The notes beneath the pieces were generated by a model that was not told the origin of the DNA, did no database searches, and was given only the letters and a program-made list of their open reading frames with translations. From positions 29,627 through 93,626 of the forward strand of contig NZ_LIPN01000029.1 of NCBI RefSeq assembly GCF_001418325.1: a stretch of 64,000 bases of DNA, in the 5' to 3' direction. Each line of letters starts with the position of its first letter. Position 1 is the stretch's first letter. The translations under genes were made by a program, and so were the position numbers. Below, in pieces: positions 42,898-52,361 of this stretch. Origin of the DNA: Streptomyces atriruber. Lineage in GTDB: Bacteria; Actinomycetota; Actinomycetes; Streptomycetales; Streptomycetaceae.

Positions 42898-44477
42898 TGC
42901 ATAACCACCCACGGTTCGACCGGCTCGGGTTCGGCTTTGATCTGCTGCAGTCCCCAGACCGCGAGCGTCGCAGCCTGGAGAGGCGAGATGTCGATGGCCG
43001 CCCCCCGCTGGTCCCAGGCCCACAGGTCGGCGACGGTGCGCTTGTCGGCGCCCGCCACCGCGGAGGACAGCGTCACCTGGTCGAGGTGCACGAGAGTGGG
43101 GTGGTGGCCGCGCATCGGGACGACCGCGCTGCCGAAGCTGCCGCAGGCCTGCGCGAATTCGCGCGCGGTCGGGTGGATGACCTCGACGCCCTTCGCTTCG
43201 AGCGCCGGTATCAGCGCGCCCGCCTGGCCGGCGCGGTTGATGACGACGGCCTTCGGCTTCCAGCGCGCCACCAGATCGGCGAGGCGGGGCACGATCCACC
43301 GGTCGCCGGGGCGGTGGTCGAGGGTCGTGTCATCCGGCGACGTGATCTCTACGTGGGTCAGCCCGTCCGGATTCAGCCCGGCGACGACGATGCACCCGCT
43401 CTTGCGGTCCGGCGCCAGGTCGACGCCGAAAGACAGATCACCGACCGGCTCGGACGACGGGTCGATGCACGCCTTCCAGTACGCCTCACCGATGACGCGC
43501 CACGACTCGCCTTCGACAGGCCAGTCGCCGACCCCGAGACGTTCGCGAGCGAACTCCTCCGCCGACATCGAGCGGCGCTCCGCCTCGATGTGCTCGATGG
43601 AGCGCTCCGGATCACGCACTCCCCCGATGCGGATCCCGAAGCCCGGATTGGCCTTGGGGTAGCTCGCGTACAGGCGCGAAAGCTGCCGGTTGTACTCGGC
43701 TTCGTCCCACCGCGGATCGGGAGTGAAGTCCTGCGCGTCATGGTCTTCGCACGTCGGCGGGCAGAACTGCGTGCACCCGTCGATCGACCACTCCAGGTAG
43801 CACAAGCGAGGATCGGAGCCCGCAACGCCGCGGGTGCGGACGCGGCCGAGCGCGGTCGAGTCCTTGGTGCCGGACGACCCCGTGTACCAGACCTGCGGGT
43901 CCGGCACGGCGGACAGTGTCGGCAGGATCGCGCCCACCGCCCGGTCCGTGAGGATCATTGCCTCGTCCAGAACCAGGCAGTCGCAGGAGAAGCCACGGCC
44001 GCCGCCCGCAGTGCGCGAGCGGAAACGCAGCCGCCGCAGGGCGCCGTCGCGGAAGACCTCGATGCCCTCTTCACCGTGGGAGCGGCTGACGCGCTTGACC
44101 ATGCGGTCCAGATCCGGAGTGTTCTCGATCAGTCCGAGGATGCGCTTGAAGGCTTCGAGTGACGTGTCGAAGAGGTGCGCACTGTGGATGCACAGCTCTT
44201 CGTCCAGCAGGTACAGACTGGCCAGCTCGCGGGCTTCGAGGCAGACACCCTTGCCGTTCTGGCGGCCGACGATCAGACCGACCTCGAAGGCGGACCACGT
44301 CCCGTCACGGCGCTGCCCCAAAGCGTTGTCGAGTACGAGGCGCTGCCAGGGATCGAGCGTGAGCCCGGCGATCTCCGCAAGCTCTGCGACGTCCGCGCCG
44401 ACACTCGACACCCGCGGGGGCGCGCTGAGAATCCGGGGGGCCTGGTCGCCACGCCCCGGTACGACGATGCCGCTCAT
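42894..44477 (-). CDS. Terminase large subunit
   Basis: 527 residues. ATPase domain with Walker A IVGRQNGKG (residues 69-77) and Walker B CLVLDEA (166-172), and coupling motif YTGSSG. The nuclease domain shows the acidic residue in FGVDLAPDRK and the later VINRAGQAGAL. It cuts and pumps phage DNA into proheads. The start overlaps the small-subunit stop as ATGA. A decayed copy of its first 38 codons exists at 10718-10830. Confidence 0.95.
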   Translation of the reverse strand: MSGIVVPGRGDQAPRILSAPPRVSSVGADVAELAEIAGLTLDPWQRLVLDNALGQRRDGTWSAFEVGLIVGRQNGKGVCLEARELASLYLLDEELCIHSAHLFDTSLEAFKRILGLIENTPDLDRMVKRVSRSHGEEGIEVFRDGALRRLRFRSRTAGGGRGFSCDCLVLDEAMILTDRAVGAILPTLSAVPDPQVWYTGSSGTKDSTALGRVRTRGVAGSDPRLCYLEWSIDGCTQFCPPTCEDHDAQDFTPDPRWDEAEYNRQLSRLYASYPKANPGFGIRIGGVRDPERSIEHIEAERRSMSAEEFARERLGVGDWPVEGESWRVIGEAYWKACIDPSSEPVGDLSFGVDLAPDRKSGCIVVAGLNPDGLTHVEITSPDDTTLDHRPGDRWIVPRLADLVARWKPKAVVINRAGQAGALIPALEAKGVEVIHPTAREFAQACGSFGSAVVPMRGHHPTLVHLDQVTLSSAVAGADKRTVADLWAWDQRGAAIDISPLQAATLAVWGLQQIKAEPEPVEPWVVMQ

Positions 44478-44779
44478 ACCCCGGTGCCCCTGCGCCTGCC
44501 GCCCTGGCGCCGCGCCGCGTTCGGCGCGCCGCCCGTACGGCGCGCCATCAGCTCGTCGACCCGGGACACCGCCGCCGTATCGGGGATCGACTCCAGCGCT
44601 TCGAGGACTTTGACCAGCCGCAACGCCAGAGCCGCCGTCTCAGCGCCCGCGGAGCGCCGCGGCTTGCCGCACGAGCAGCAGTCGAACTCGCCGGACATTT
44701 CCAGCGCAAGCCGGTCACGGATCGCTGCGAGCTGCGCGCGCTTGTCGCCCTCGGAGATGACGTCGCGGAAGTCGCTCAC
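44474..44779 (-). CDS. Terminase small subunit-like protein
   Basis: 101 residues. Helical, with a central CxxC (FDCCSCGKP) and the conserved RRSAGAETAALALRLVKVLE core. A basic C-terminus (RRQGGRRRG) precedes the overlap with terL. The assignment rests on position and coupling; it resembles small actinophage proteins that precede terL. Confidence 0.7.
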   Translation of the reverse strand: MSDFRDVISEGDKRAQLAAIRDRLALEMSGEFDCCSCGKPRRSAGAETAALALRLVKVLEALESIPDTAAVSRVDELMARRTGGAPNAARRQGGRRRGTGV

Positions 44780-46029
44780 CCGAAGTCACCCGCCAGTTCC
44801 AAAGTTCTGGGCGTCGCCTCGATCAAGATCAGGCGGGCCTCGGCGGCAACAGTCAGGGTGCGCAGATCCTCAGCGACGCGGACCCTCCGGTCCTCGGCTG
44901 CGACGCACAGAATGCGCGGCTGGGCGACCACGACGACAACACGGGGCCCCGCAGCGCGGGTCTCCATGAACACGAGGACGGCCGGCAGCGGCGCCGCGGC
45001 AGCCAACGCGCCGGACTCGATGGCCACGGCGCCGTGCACGGCCACCTGCACGCCCGGCGCGAGGACCGACAGCGAGCCGGGCGCAGCGACGGTGCCCACT
45101 GCGGTGAAGCCTGCTGAGAGCGCCTGGCAGGCCATCGGCCCGCGGGACACGGTCTCTCCCGGAAACGACACAACAGGGGCCGGTGCGGCCACCTCGACAG
45201 CGCCGCCCAGCAGTGCGGCGCCTTCGATCAGAACCTGAGGGACCGGGGCGGTCGCGACCAGAGCCGCAGCGGCAGTGAGCCCGCCGGACAGACTGGCGAG
45301 CGGGACCGGAGCGGTCGCCGCCGCCCCGCCCGTAACTGTCAGGTCTCCGGCGGCCTCGACCGCGGCAGCAGGCGCCGTCACGGCCAGGACGGCATCTGTG
45401 CTCACCGCGCCGTAGGCCGCGATGGACGGCGCGGGCGCTGTCGCTTCGGCGTCACCGCTGACTGCGACGCCTGCCGAGATCTCGATCAGAGCAGCAGGTG
45501 CAGTGACGCCGACCAGGTTGGTGATACCGCCGACCGCGATGAAGACAGGGGCGGGCGCGACGACGCGCAGCGCGTACGGCAGACGGCCGTCCAGCTCCGC
45601 CGCCGGCAGGGGCGCCGCGACGGACAGCGTGCCCGTCACCGTGACACCTCCGGCGGCGCTGGCCGTCGCGGAGGGTGCAGCGACAGTCAGGCCACCCGGG
45701 ACTGTCACGGTCCCGGCGAGGAGCGCCGCAGACGCCGGTGCAGTCACCGCCAGGGCGCCCGCTGCGACCGCACCGGCGGTGATGTCGACGACTGGCGCAG
45801 GCGCGGTGACCGGCAGCGTGCCCGGCACCTCCACCGCGCCGCCCGCGGTCATCATGACCGACGGCGCTGCCGCGGACAGCATGCCTGCCGCCTTCGCGGC
45901 CCCGGCCGCCGCGACCGTCACCGACGGGGCAGTGACCGCCAGGACGCCGTCAGCGGCCAGCTGGGGGGCGGGCTGCGTGACCCGCGTCGCGTAGGCGCCT
46001 GCGGGGTGTCCGCGTCCGAGACGGGCCAT
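44776..46029 (-). CDS. Alanine/valine-rich tandem-repeat (solenoid) protein
   Basis: 417 residues made almost entirely of about 15 units of 20-24 residues, with consensus close to AxG.V.V.G.L.VTAPAP...A. The last units change to a Leu/Arg-rich form (RTLTVAAEARLILIE). Regular small residues with periodic turns suggest a beta-solenoid or trimeric fibre shaft. It overlaps the small terminase gene by ATGA and follows other fibre-like genes, so it is likely a side fibre or adsorption protein rather than a packaging protein. Confidence 0.7.
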   Translation of the reverse strand: MARLGRGHPAGAYATRVTQPAPQLAADGVLAVTAPSVTVAAAGAAKAAGMLSAAAPSVMMTAGGAVEVPGTLPVTAPAPVVDITAGAVAAGALAVTAPASAALLAGTVTVPGGLTVAAPSATASAAGGVTVTGTLSVAAPLPAAELDGRLPYALRVVAPAPVFIAVGGITNLVGVTAPAALIEISAGVAVSGDAEATAPAPSIAAYGAVSTDAVLAVTAPAAAVEAAGDLTVTGGAAATAPVPLASLSGGLTAAAALVATAPVPQVLIEGAALLGGAVEVAAPAPVVSFPGETVSRGPMACQALSAGFTAVGTVAAPGSLSVLAPGVQVAVHGAVAIESGALAAAAPLPAVLVFMETRAAGPRVVVVVAQPRILCVAAEDRRVRVAEDLRTLTVAAEARLILIEATPRTLELAGDFG

Positions 46030-46047
46030 GGAATCACACCGCCTCGG

Positions 46048-46548
46048 TCAGCACTCCTCGAAGACGATGTACGCGATGGCCGTCAGCGTCGCGGCGGTGT
46101 TGACCCTGAGCTGGCAGTACTTCGAGGGGCTGACCACCGGCTCGCGGCCCAGCGGCCACTGCTTCTCGTACTGCGTCGTCGGCGCCACCAGGGCGCCCGC
46201 AAACTGCCGCTCGGTCGTGTTCGTGATGATGGTCGCGGCGCCGTAGCCCGTGGACCCGGTGCCCATCGTCAGGCTGGACGCCTTGGCGCTGTCGCCGACC
46301 GGCATCACCGTGGACGTGCTGTGGGCGGTGAGCGAAGTGGTTGCGGCGCTGGCCTGCGCGAGCGTGCAGACGGCGGGCGTACCAGCCGCGCTGCCGTTGA
46401 AACTGACGCCCCATTCGACGACGCGAATGCCGACGGTGGAGGTGGTCGCCAGCTGGATCGCGCACTTCGCGCCCGTGGTGTAGCTGGTCCCCGCCATGAC
46501 GCCGGTCGTCGCATCGATGGCGCAGTTGTAGGCGACGTAGAGGCTCAC
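46048..46548 (-). CDS. Beta-rich structural protein
   Basis: 166 residues from a GTG that overlaps the previous stop (GTGA). Thr/Ala/Ser-rich strands (TTGVMAGTSYTTGAKCAIQL; TSTVMPVGDSAKASS) and an end in IAYIVFEEC. A decayed copy of its last codons lies in the chromosome at 11645-11704. Probably a virion surface protein of the adsorption module. Confidence 0.65.
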   Translation of the reverse strand: MSLYVAYNCAIDATTGVMAGTSYTTGAKCAIQLATTSTVGIRVVEWGVSFNGSAAGTPAVCTLAQASAATTSLTAHSTSTVMPVGDSAKASSLTMGTGSTGYGAATIITNTTERQFAGALVAPTTQYEKQWPLGREPVVSPSKYCQLRVNTAATLTAIAYIVFEEC

Positions 46549-46814
46549 GCCACACCGGCCACGCCGTAGACCAGCAGGTACCCGCCGTCCCGGTTCGCCC
46601 CCGCAGGTACCGTCACCGTGGTGTTCGAAACCGAGGCGCCGACGGCCGCAGCCACGGTCGTCCCCATGATCACCGCGCGCTTCACGACGGTGAACTGCTG
46701 GACAACGTCGACCGTATCGGTCGCGGTGACGTCCCGCAGGGCATACAGCGCAACGCGGTCCGACTCCCCGTTCATCCACATCAGCGGATACCTGTTGGAA
46801 TCAAGAGCGGCCAT
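46545..46814 (-). CDS. Small beta-rich structural protein
   Basis: 89 residues: a short leader (MAALDSNRYPLMWMNGESD) followed by strands (VALYALRDVTATDTVDV; NTTVTVPAGANRDGGYLLV). It is coupled at its stop to the next gene. Probably a fibre-associated or decoration protein. Confidence 0.6.
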   Translation of the reverse strand: MAALDSNRYPLMWMNGESDRVALYALRDVTATDTVDVVQQFTVVKRAVIMGTTVAAAVGASVSNTTVTVPAGANRDGGYLLVYGVAGVA

Positions 46815-46823
46815 GACGTTCCC

Positions 46824-47561
46824 TCACCACGTAGAGGCACGGCGTACCGCCGTGCTGAAGATCCGTTCACCGGGGCCCGTCTGCGCGGGCTCCTCCATCA
46901 GGGCGCCCGCACAGAAGCACCACGCCAAGTTCGCCGACGCCGTGCCCGTCGCGGAAAAGGACGGAGCAGTGCCGGTGCCGGACTGCTCCAAGTACAAGAT
47001 CGCAGGCATGCCCGTGCTGGCCGACGTCATGCGGATCTCGCCGCGCTCCACCCACGAGCCTCCCGGCCCGGCGGGGTCGAACGTGTCCGTGTTCCACGTC
47101 GCCTTCACTGCCCCCGCGCAATGAAGTGCCAGGTCAGAGGTCTGAACGCCGGACAGCGTGGCGCTCGTGCGCGGCGTGCCGAGCGTCGCGCCGCCGGTAG
47201 CGGTCGCCGACGCGCGAAAGGGATCACCGCTGGAGATCACGCCCGTGTAGCGGAGCACCGAAGCAGCGGAGTAGTTGCCGTACGTGCCATCCGGCGTGAC
47301 CGTGTAGCTGCCCGGCTCCGACGACGCGCGGCGCCAGAAGAGCGACAGCGTGTTGTCTTGGTCATCACCGCTGGTCACCTGGTTGACAGTCAGCTTCTGC
47401 GTCCAGGAGCCCGTTACCGTCGGCACCACGCCGGCGGATTCCGACACCGAGACGGCGAGGATCAGCATGTCCCCGCTGGCGGTCCCGGACGGCGCGCTGA
47501 CCGCGTACGTCGCAACGTTGTTGCCGGTGGCCGACGTTGCATTCTGAAACGCGATGGGCAT
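46824..47561 (-). CDS. Minor tail/adsorption protein with GDML jelly-roll module
   Basis: 245 residues. It carries the same lectin-like module (APSGTASGDMLILAVSVSES ... TVTGSWTQ ... RRASSEPGSYTVTP ... RYTGV) that occurs twice in the large tail protein at 25338-29300. The shared module points to a surface-exposed carbohydrate-binding or fibre role. Confidence 0.7.
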   Translation of the reverse strand: MPIAFQNATSATGNNVATYAVSAPSGTASGDMLILAVSVSESAGVVPTVTGSWTQKLTVNQVTSGDDQDNTLSLFWRRASSEPGSYTVTPDGTYGNYSAASVLRYTGVISSGDPFRASATATGGATLGTPRTSATLSGVQTSDLALHCAGAVKATWNTDTFDPAGPGGSWVERGEIRMTSASTGMPAILYLEQSGTGTAPSFSATGTASANLAWCFCAGALMEEPAQTGPGERIFSTAVRRASTW

Positions 47562-47585
47562 GAGGAGGCCGCCACCTCCCGCGTA

Positions 47586-48188
47586 CTACAGCTCCACGGC
47601 GATCACATTCTGCGAGCCGCAATCAAGGCAACGGTGGGCAACGCCTTTGCCGTGACGGCCCGACCGAAGTTGCAGGTTCTCTAGGCGGTTGTCGAGCCGG
47701 TCGCCGTTTATGTGATGCACCGTCTCGTGCGACTCCAGGGGACGGCCGATGGCCTTGGACATCACGTCACGGTGCTCAAGCACCGCGACACCGTCACGTG
47801 TGAAGCGTCGGTACCCCGAGCCGTCTATGTACCCCTCACCCGCCGCAGCGGGAGTGCTGATCTGCGCACCTCCCGGATCGCCAGTGCGGTACCACCGGGA
47901 ATAGTGCGTGGCACACCATCCCTTGTTTCGAACCGGCCTCTCGCAATCTTCGACGCAACAGATCGGGCGTGACGGATCAGGCGCATCGCCCTTGGTGACC
48001 GAGTAGCGCCAGTTCTGCCAGTGCTTACTGCACCACCCTCGCCCATATACCGGACGGTCACAGTCATCCCTCTTGCACGAGGGGCCGCCGAACTCACCAC
48101 GTCTCTTGGCGGCGCCGTAGTGCGCTGAGCAGTACCCCCGTGCCAGCAAAGGCCGCTCGCATCCGACAGCCGTACAAGGTGTCTTCAT
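47586..48188 (-). CDS. HNH homing-type endonuclease with three zinc knuckles
   Basis: 200 residues. Three N-terminal Cys/His units repeat (CxxxxCxRPLLARGYCxxH, CDRPVYGRGWCSKH, CERPVRNKGWCATH). An HNH core follows (LEHRDVMSKAIGRPL ... HHINGDRLDNRLENLQLRSG) and a C-terminal CxxC. The start near 48188 has no coupling to neighbours, unlike the rest of the operon. It is probably an inserted selfish gene between two structural genes. Confidence 0.9.
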   Translation of the reverse strand: MKTPCTAVGCERPLLARGYCSAHYGAAKRRGEFGGPSCKRDDCDRPVYGRGWCSKHWQNWRYSVTKGDAPDPSRPICCVEDCERPVRNKGWCATHYSRWYRTGDPGGAQISTPAAAGEGYIDGSGYRRFTRDGVAVLEHRDVMSKAIGRPLESHETVHHINGDRLDNRLENLQLRSGRHGKGVAHRCLDCGSQNVIAVEL

Positions 48189-48257
48189 CTCTAAATTCTA
48201 AGGGCTTCATGACGCAGTGTCAGCTTACAAATGCCCGTGACCTGCATACATAAGCGG

Positions 48258-48674
48258 TCAACTCGCGGGCATGGTGAACGTGCCACTCGTGATTTCGACC
48301 GAAACGCCGTTTGAGATTGTGGTCGTGTTGAGCTGGATCTGCCCGCCACCGCCTGTTGCCGTGACCGAGCCGTCGAAGACCGTGCCCGGCGTGCTGCTCG
48401 CGCAGCGGAACCACGCCGCTGTGCCCGCCGCAACACCCGTCGTCGACAGCGGTACGGCACCGAGCGTGCAGACGCCCGAAGACGCGGCGCCGAAAGCGGG
48501 GTCGTCCAGCGTGAACGTCGCGAGCAAAGTCTGCGACGACACCGCCGTGTTGGCATTCGCGGGCTGCGACGCGGTATAGATCTTGATCGTTCCGGCGCCC
48601 GCCCCTCCGTCGATCAGGTCGACAGCGGCATCGGCCATCGCATTCTGAGTTGCAGTAGCAAGCTGGACGGCCAT
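48258..48674 (-). CDS. Structural protein (beta-rich)
   Basis: 138 residues from the ATG at 48674. It begins MAVQLATATQNAMADAAVDL, followed by strands with Gly/Thr/Ser. The start is a common actinophage structural-protein beginning. It belongs to the fibre/adsorption block upstream of the terminase. Confidence 0.65.
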   Translation of the reverse strand: MAVQLATATQNAMADAAVDLIDGGAGAGTIKIYTASQPANANTAVSSQTLLATFTLDDPAFGAASSGVCTLGAVPLSTTGVAAGTAAWFRCASSTPGTVFDGSVTATGGGGQIQLNTTTISNGVSVEITSGTFTMPAS

Positions 48675-48687
48675 CCTTGAAATCCCT

Positions 48688-49176
48688 TCACCAAGCGCGG
48701 GAGCCGGTGGCCGGCCGCGGTGCTGCGCCGTGCGGCGCATCGGTCTGTGGGGGCGCCGGACGCGGCGCGGGACGCTGGCGCAGGCCGGAGCCGTACCAGC
48801 GCTTCACGCCCCTCATGTAGTCCTCGGGGCGCTCGGCGGCGCAGCGCGCTTCGACGATGTCGCGCCCGGGGTCAATCGTGACAATCTCGGCGCCGCGTTT
48901 GCAGTAGTTATCCATAGCTGCCTGCTTCGGCACCGAGTGAATGATGTAGACGTCGTGCGTCTCGACGTGCCGCAGCGCCTCGCTGATAGCGCCCTCGCGG
49001 GCACGGAAAGCGACCGTCGCCAGCGGGCGCTTGTGGCCGTGCGGCGCAGCACCGAGAGCCGTCAGGGCATTGGCGATGCGGTCGTAGTCGATGACAATGT
49101 CGCCGCTCTTCGCCCGCTCGTTGACCCACGTGGACTTGCCCGCAGCGGGAGGGCCGATCACGACGTACAGGGCCAT
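48688..49176 (-). CDS. P-loop kinase-like ATPase
   Basis: 162 residues. Walker A GPPAAGKST (residues about 8-16) is followed by VNERAKSGDIVIDYDRIANA and a LID-like arginine segment (AERPEDYMRGVKRWYGSG), the layout of polynucleotide/AAA kinases. The C-terminus is a proline-rich tail. It is oddly placed between two structural genes. It may phosphorylate nucleic acid ends or a small metabolite; a zeta-like kinase is not excluded. Confidence 0.75.
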   Translation of the reverse strand: MALYVVIGPPAAGKSTWVNERAKSGDIVIDYDRIANALTALGAAPHGHKRPLATVAFRAREGAISEALRHVETHDVYIIHSVPKQAAMDNYCKRGAEIVTIDPGRDIVEARCAAERPEDYMRGVKRWYGSGLRQRPAPRPAPPQTDAPHGAAPRPATGSRAW

Positions 49177-49460
49177 CAGCGGTTCTTGACGCGGATCGTG
49201 ATCGAGCGGTCGTCGGCGCGGCCGGCGCTCGTGACAATGTGGTTGGTCACCAGGTACGGGTTGCCGGGAGCGCCGCCGGACAGCCACGCCGTCGTGCTCG
49301 ACAGCGTGCTGGACGTGACCCCGAGGTCCAGCCCGGCAGACACGGTGAAGGTCGACGACGAGATCGTCTCGCCGGGGGCGAGCCAGTCCGACCAGTCCCA
49401 CACCCAGTCGAGATTGGCATCCGGATCCTGAAAGTAGACGGGGATCACGACATCGGCCAT
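49176..49460 (-). CDS. Fibre-tail adaptor-like protein, first late gene
   Basis: 94 residues. DPDANLDWVWDWSDWLAPGE then SSSTFTVSAGL is the start of a small beta domain seen in phage fibre-tail adaptor proteins. It is the first gene of the leftward late block, next to a large non-coding control region, and overlaps the kinase gene by TGATG. Confidence 0.65.
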   Translation of the reverse strand: MADVVIPVYFQDPDANLDWVWDWSDWLAPGETISSSTFTVSAGLDLGVTSSTLSSTTAWLSGGAPGNPYLVTNHIVTSAGRADDRSITIRVKNR

Positions 49461-50031
49461 GCATGCCCCCTTCGGGATCTATGCAGCGATGACGTACGGC
49501 TATGCATAATCCCGGCGCGATCTATGCAGGCATTTATGCGCTTGATCGATATGACACCACACCAGTTGATCTACGGAGCAGCAGACTTGACGATCACTCA
49601 GATGATCAAGACGTCGACAGAGGCAGCAAATTTGCTTCGTAAAGACGATCAACTCAGCCCTTAAACGGCCCACAGCGTCGATCAAGCTCTGACCTGCGCA
49701 TATGCGAACGATCTAGCAGGGCCATGGAGATCCAACTGGGACAACCTTATCGATCAAGCTTCTGACCTGCAGATTTGCAGATCATTTCGCTAGAGGGTTA
49801 ACCCGGACATAGGAGCGAAGCGGGTCACCTTGGCGATCTTTTGCAGCAAACCCCCACCCCCCTATGTGATGTTGGAATGCCAAATCAATTCCGGCCCGCC
49901 CAGTCGTTGGTCCGCACCCCCGATGCAACATCAGCAATCCCCCTCACCGATCACTAATAGCCCGACGCCAATGCATAGCCATACATCAACTATTCGGCAT
50001 GCCTATGCGGGCTCTATACAGGGGCTATGCA
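49461..50031. promoter_or_regulatory. 570-bp non-coding region: likely late promoter and packaging (cos) region
   Basis: No coding frame. AT-richer than its surroundings. It contains CTATGCA four times (49489, 49500, 49522, 50025) and once inverted (49972). A near-identical pair CGATCAAGCT(T)CTGACCTGC lies at 49679-49697 and 49751-49770, with a CGATCAAGC inverted at 49540-49548. A perfect palindrome GGGTTAACCC is at 49795-49804 and a C-run at 49850-49862. It separates the late operon from a packaging-type HNH gene, a common location for cos. Confidence 0.6.
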
Positions 50032-50328
50032 TTACCACCGCTTCGACGCGACCACCGGCCGCCTGGCCTGACCTGATCCTTTGCGCTGGTTGCAGATCCG
50101 GTGCGAGGGCTTAAGCCACTGCACGTCATCGGGATCATCACCGCGTGCGAGTAGTACAGCGATCGAAGGATCATGATCCGCTTGCCATGCCATCGGATCG
50201 AGGTAGTGCAAGGTCATGTCGATGTCACGACCACACAGATGACAGATCGGCACCGACTCACGCTTGAGCAGTGCGACAGCATCACGCCATCGACTACCAC
50301 TGCGACCGGCACACCTGGTCACCGGCAC
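50032..50328 (-). CDS. Packaging-type HNH endonuclease
   Basis: 98 residues from a GTG at 50328, chosen because GGAGG lies 6 bases before it. The HNH fold reads VPICHLCGRDID, WQADHDPSIAVL and LKPSHRICNQRKGSG (Cys-x2-Cys, His-Asp-His, Asn, with the final Cys). Short HNH proteins near the terminase or cos are needed for cos cleavage in HK97-like phages. This one sits next to the putative cos region. Confidence 0.85.
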   Translation of the reverse strand: MPVTRCAGRSGSRWRDAVALLKRESVPICHLCGRDIDMTLHYLDPMAWQADHDPSIAVLLARGDDPDDVQWLKPSHRICNQRKGSGQARRPVVASKRW

Positions 50329-50364
50329 GGTGCACCTCCATGGGTGGGGGCACACCGTGCCGGT
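50321..50364. terminator. 12-bp perfect inverted repeat over HNH start
   Basis: ACCGGCACGGTG (50321-50332) pairs with 50353-50364 around 20 bases. It lies 34 bases after the stop of the Rpf-like gene, so it can terminate that transcript, and it includes the ribosome-binding site and start of the HNH gene. That would let RNA folding limit HNH translation on read-through mRNA. Confidence 0.6.
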
Positions 50365-50397
50365 GAGGGTGTATCAGGCAGCACAAGCGAGGTGGAT

Positions 50398-51654
<1,257 letters not shown>

Positions 51655-51712
51655 TCAGTGGCGCGGTGAGTGAATGGCGCTGGCGCTCACCAAAGGCGGC
51701 ACACAGCAGAAA

Positions 51713-51731
51713 GGCCCGCACACGGCGGGCC
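51713..51731. terminator. Hairpin at the end of the early operon
   Basis: GGCCCGC (51713-51719) pairs with GCGGGCC (51725-51731) around 5 bases, 66 bases beyond the stop of the last early gene (51797). Confidence 0.55.
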
Positions 51732-51796
51732 CTGAAGTATCGACAGGCTGCCTCCCGGGCATGCCTGGTACGGGTCAAGAGTGCACCAGCAAAGGC

Positions 51797-52006
51797 CTAC
51801 ATGGCAATCATCCCCTTTCGTGGGCGTTTCGGCGGCGGCTCAGGGAGCGGCGCACCGGGCTCTCGCGGCTTCATCGCGTCCAGGTCCCACAGGCGCTGTC
51901 TCGTGCTGCCGTAGCGGACCAGACGGCCCTCTGCGGCCAGCTTGTACAGATAGCGCCGCGAGCAGCCCCAGTACAGACAGGCGGCCTCGGTGTCGGCGAG
52001 GATCAC
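51797..52006 (-). CDS. Excisionase/MerR-like winged helix-turn-helix protein
   Basis: 69 residues. The motif ADTEAACLYWGCSRRYLYKLAAEGRL and RQRLWDLDAM is the small winged-helix plan of Xis/AlpA/helix-turn-helix-17 proteins, with a basic proline-rich tail. Last gene of the early operon. It is a candidate recombination directionality factor or a regulator. Confidence 0.75.
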   Translation of the reverse strand: MILADTEAACLYWGCSRRYLYKLAAEGRLVRYGSTRQRLWDLDAMKPREPGAPLPEPPPKRPRKGMIAM

Positions 52007-52347
52007 GGGCGCCGGGACTCTTCATCGACGATCCCCGAGATCAAGCCCGCGAGGTCACCGAAGTCGCCGTACTCGAAGTCGGCACTACGGCCGTGCTCGC
52101 ACGTGATGGTCGCCTCAAGCCTTGCGTACTCGCAGCCGGTGTCGCAGCCGTATTCGCCGTCACTGCCCTCCTGGTCGACGACCCTGACCGTTGGGCAGTC
52201 GACAAGATGCCGGGCGTCATCATCACTCGATCGCTGACAGCGCCAGCGCAAACGGCTCTCCATATCCTCGCGGGTGCGCTCAAGGAAGCTACGCAGGATG
52301 AACGCGCTCACGAGCGCATCGGCGCGGGCAGCTGATTCGTCGGTCAT
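52003..52347 (-). CDS. Hypothetical phage protein with Cys-rich centre
   Basis: 114 residues from the ATG at 52347 (AGGAGAAG ribosome-binding site). A helical start (ADALVSAFILRSFLERTRED), then alternating Cys/His (RWRCQRSS, HLVDCP, GCDTGCEY, TITCEHG) that may bind zinc, and an acidic end. Coupled to the excisionase-like gene. Confidence 0.65.
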   Translation of the reverse strand: MTDESAARADALVSAFILRSFLERTREDMESRLRWRCQRSSDDDARHLVDCPTVRVVDQEGSDGEYGCDTGCEYARLEATITCEHGRSADFEYGDFGDLAGLISGIVDEESRRP

Positions 52348-52361
52348 GATCACTTCTCCTC

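Noticed and set aside
47586..48188. Transposase or insertion sequence around the HNH gene
   Set aside because: No terminal inverted repeats or target duplication seen; the protein is an HNH endonuclease.
49461..50031. CRISPR-like array from the repeated short motifs
   Set aside because: The repeats are 7-20 bases, irregularly spaced and partly inverted, with no spacer structure.
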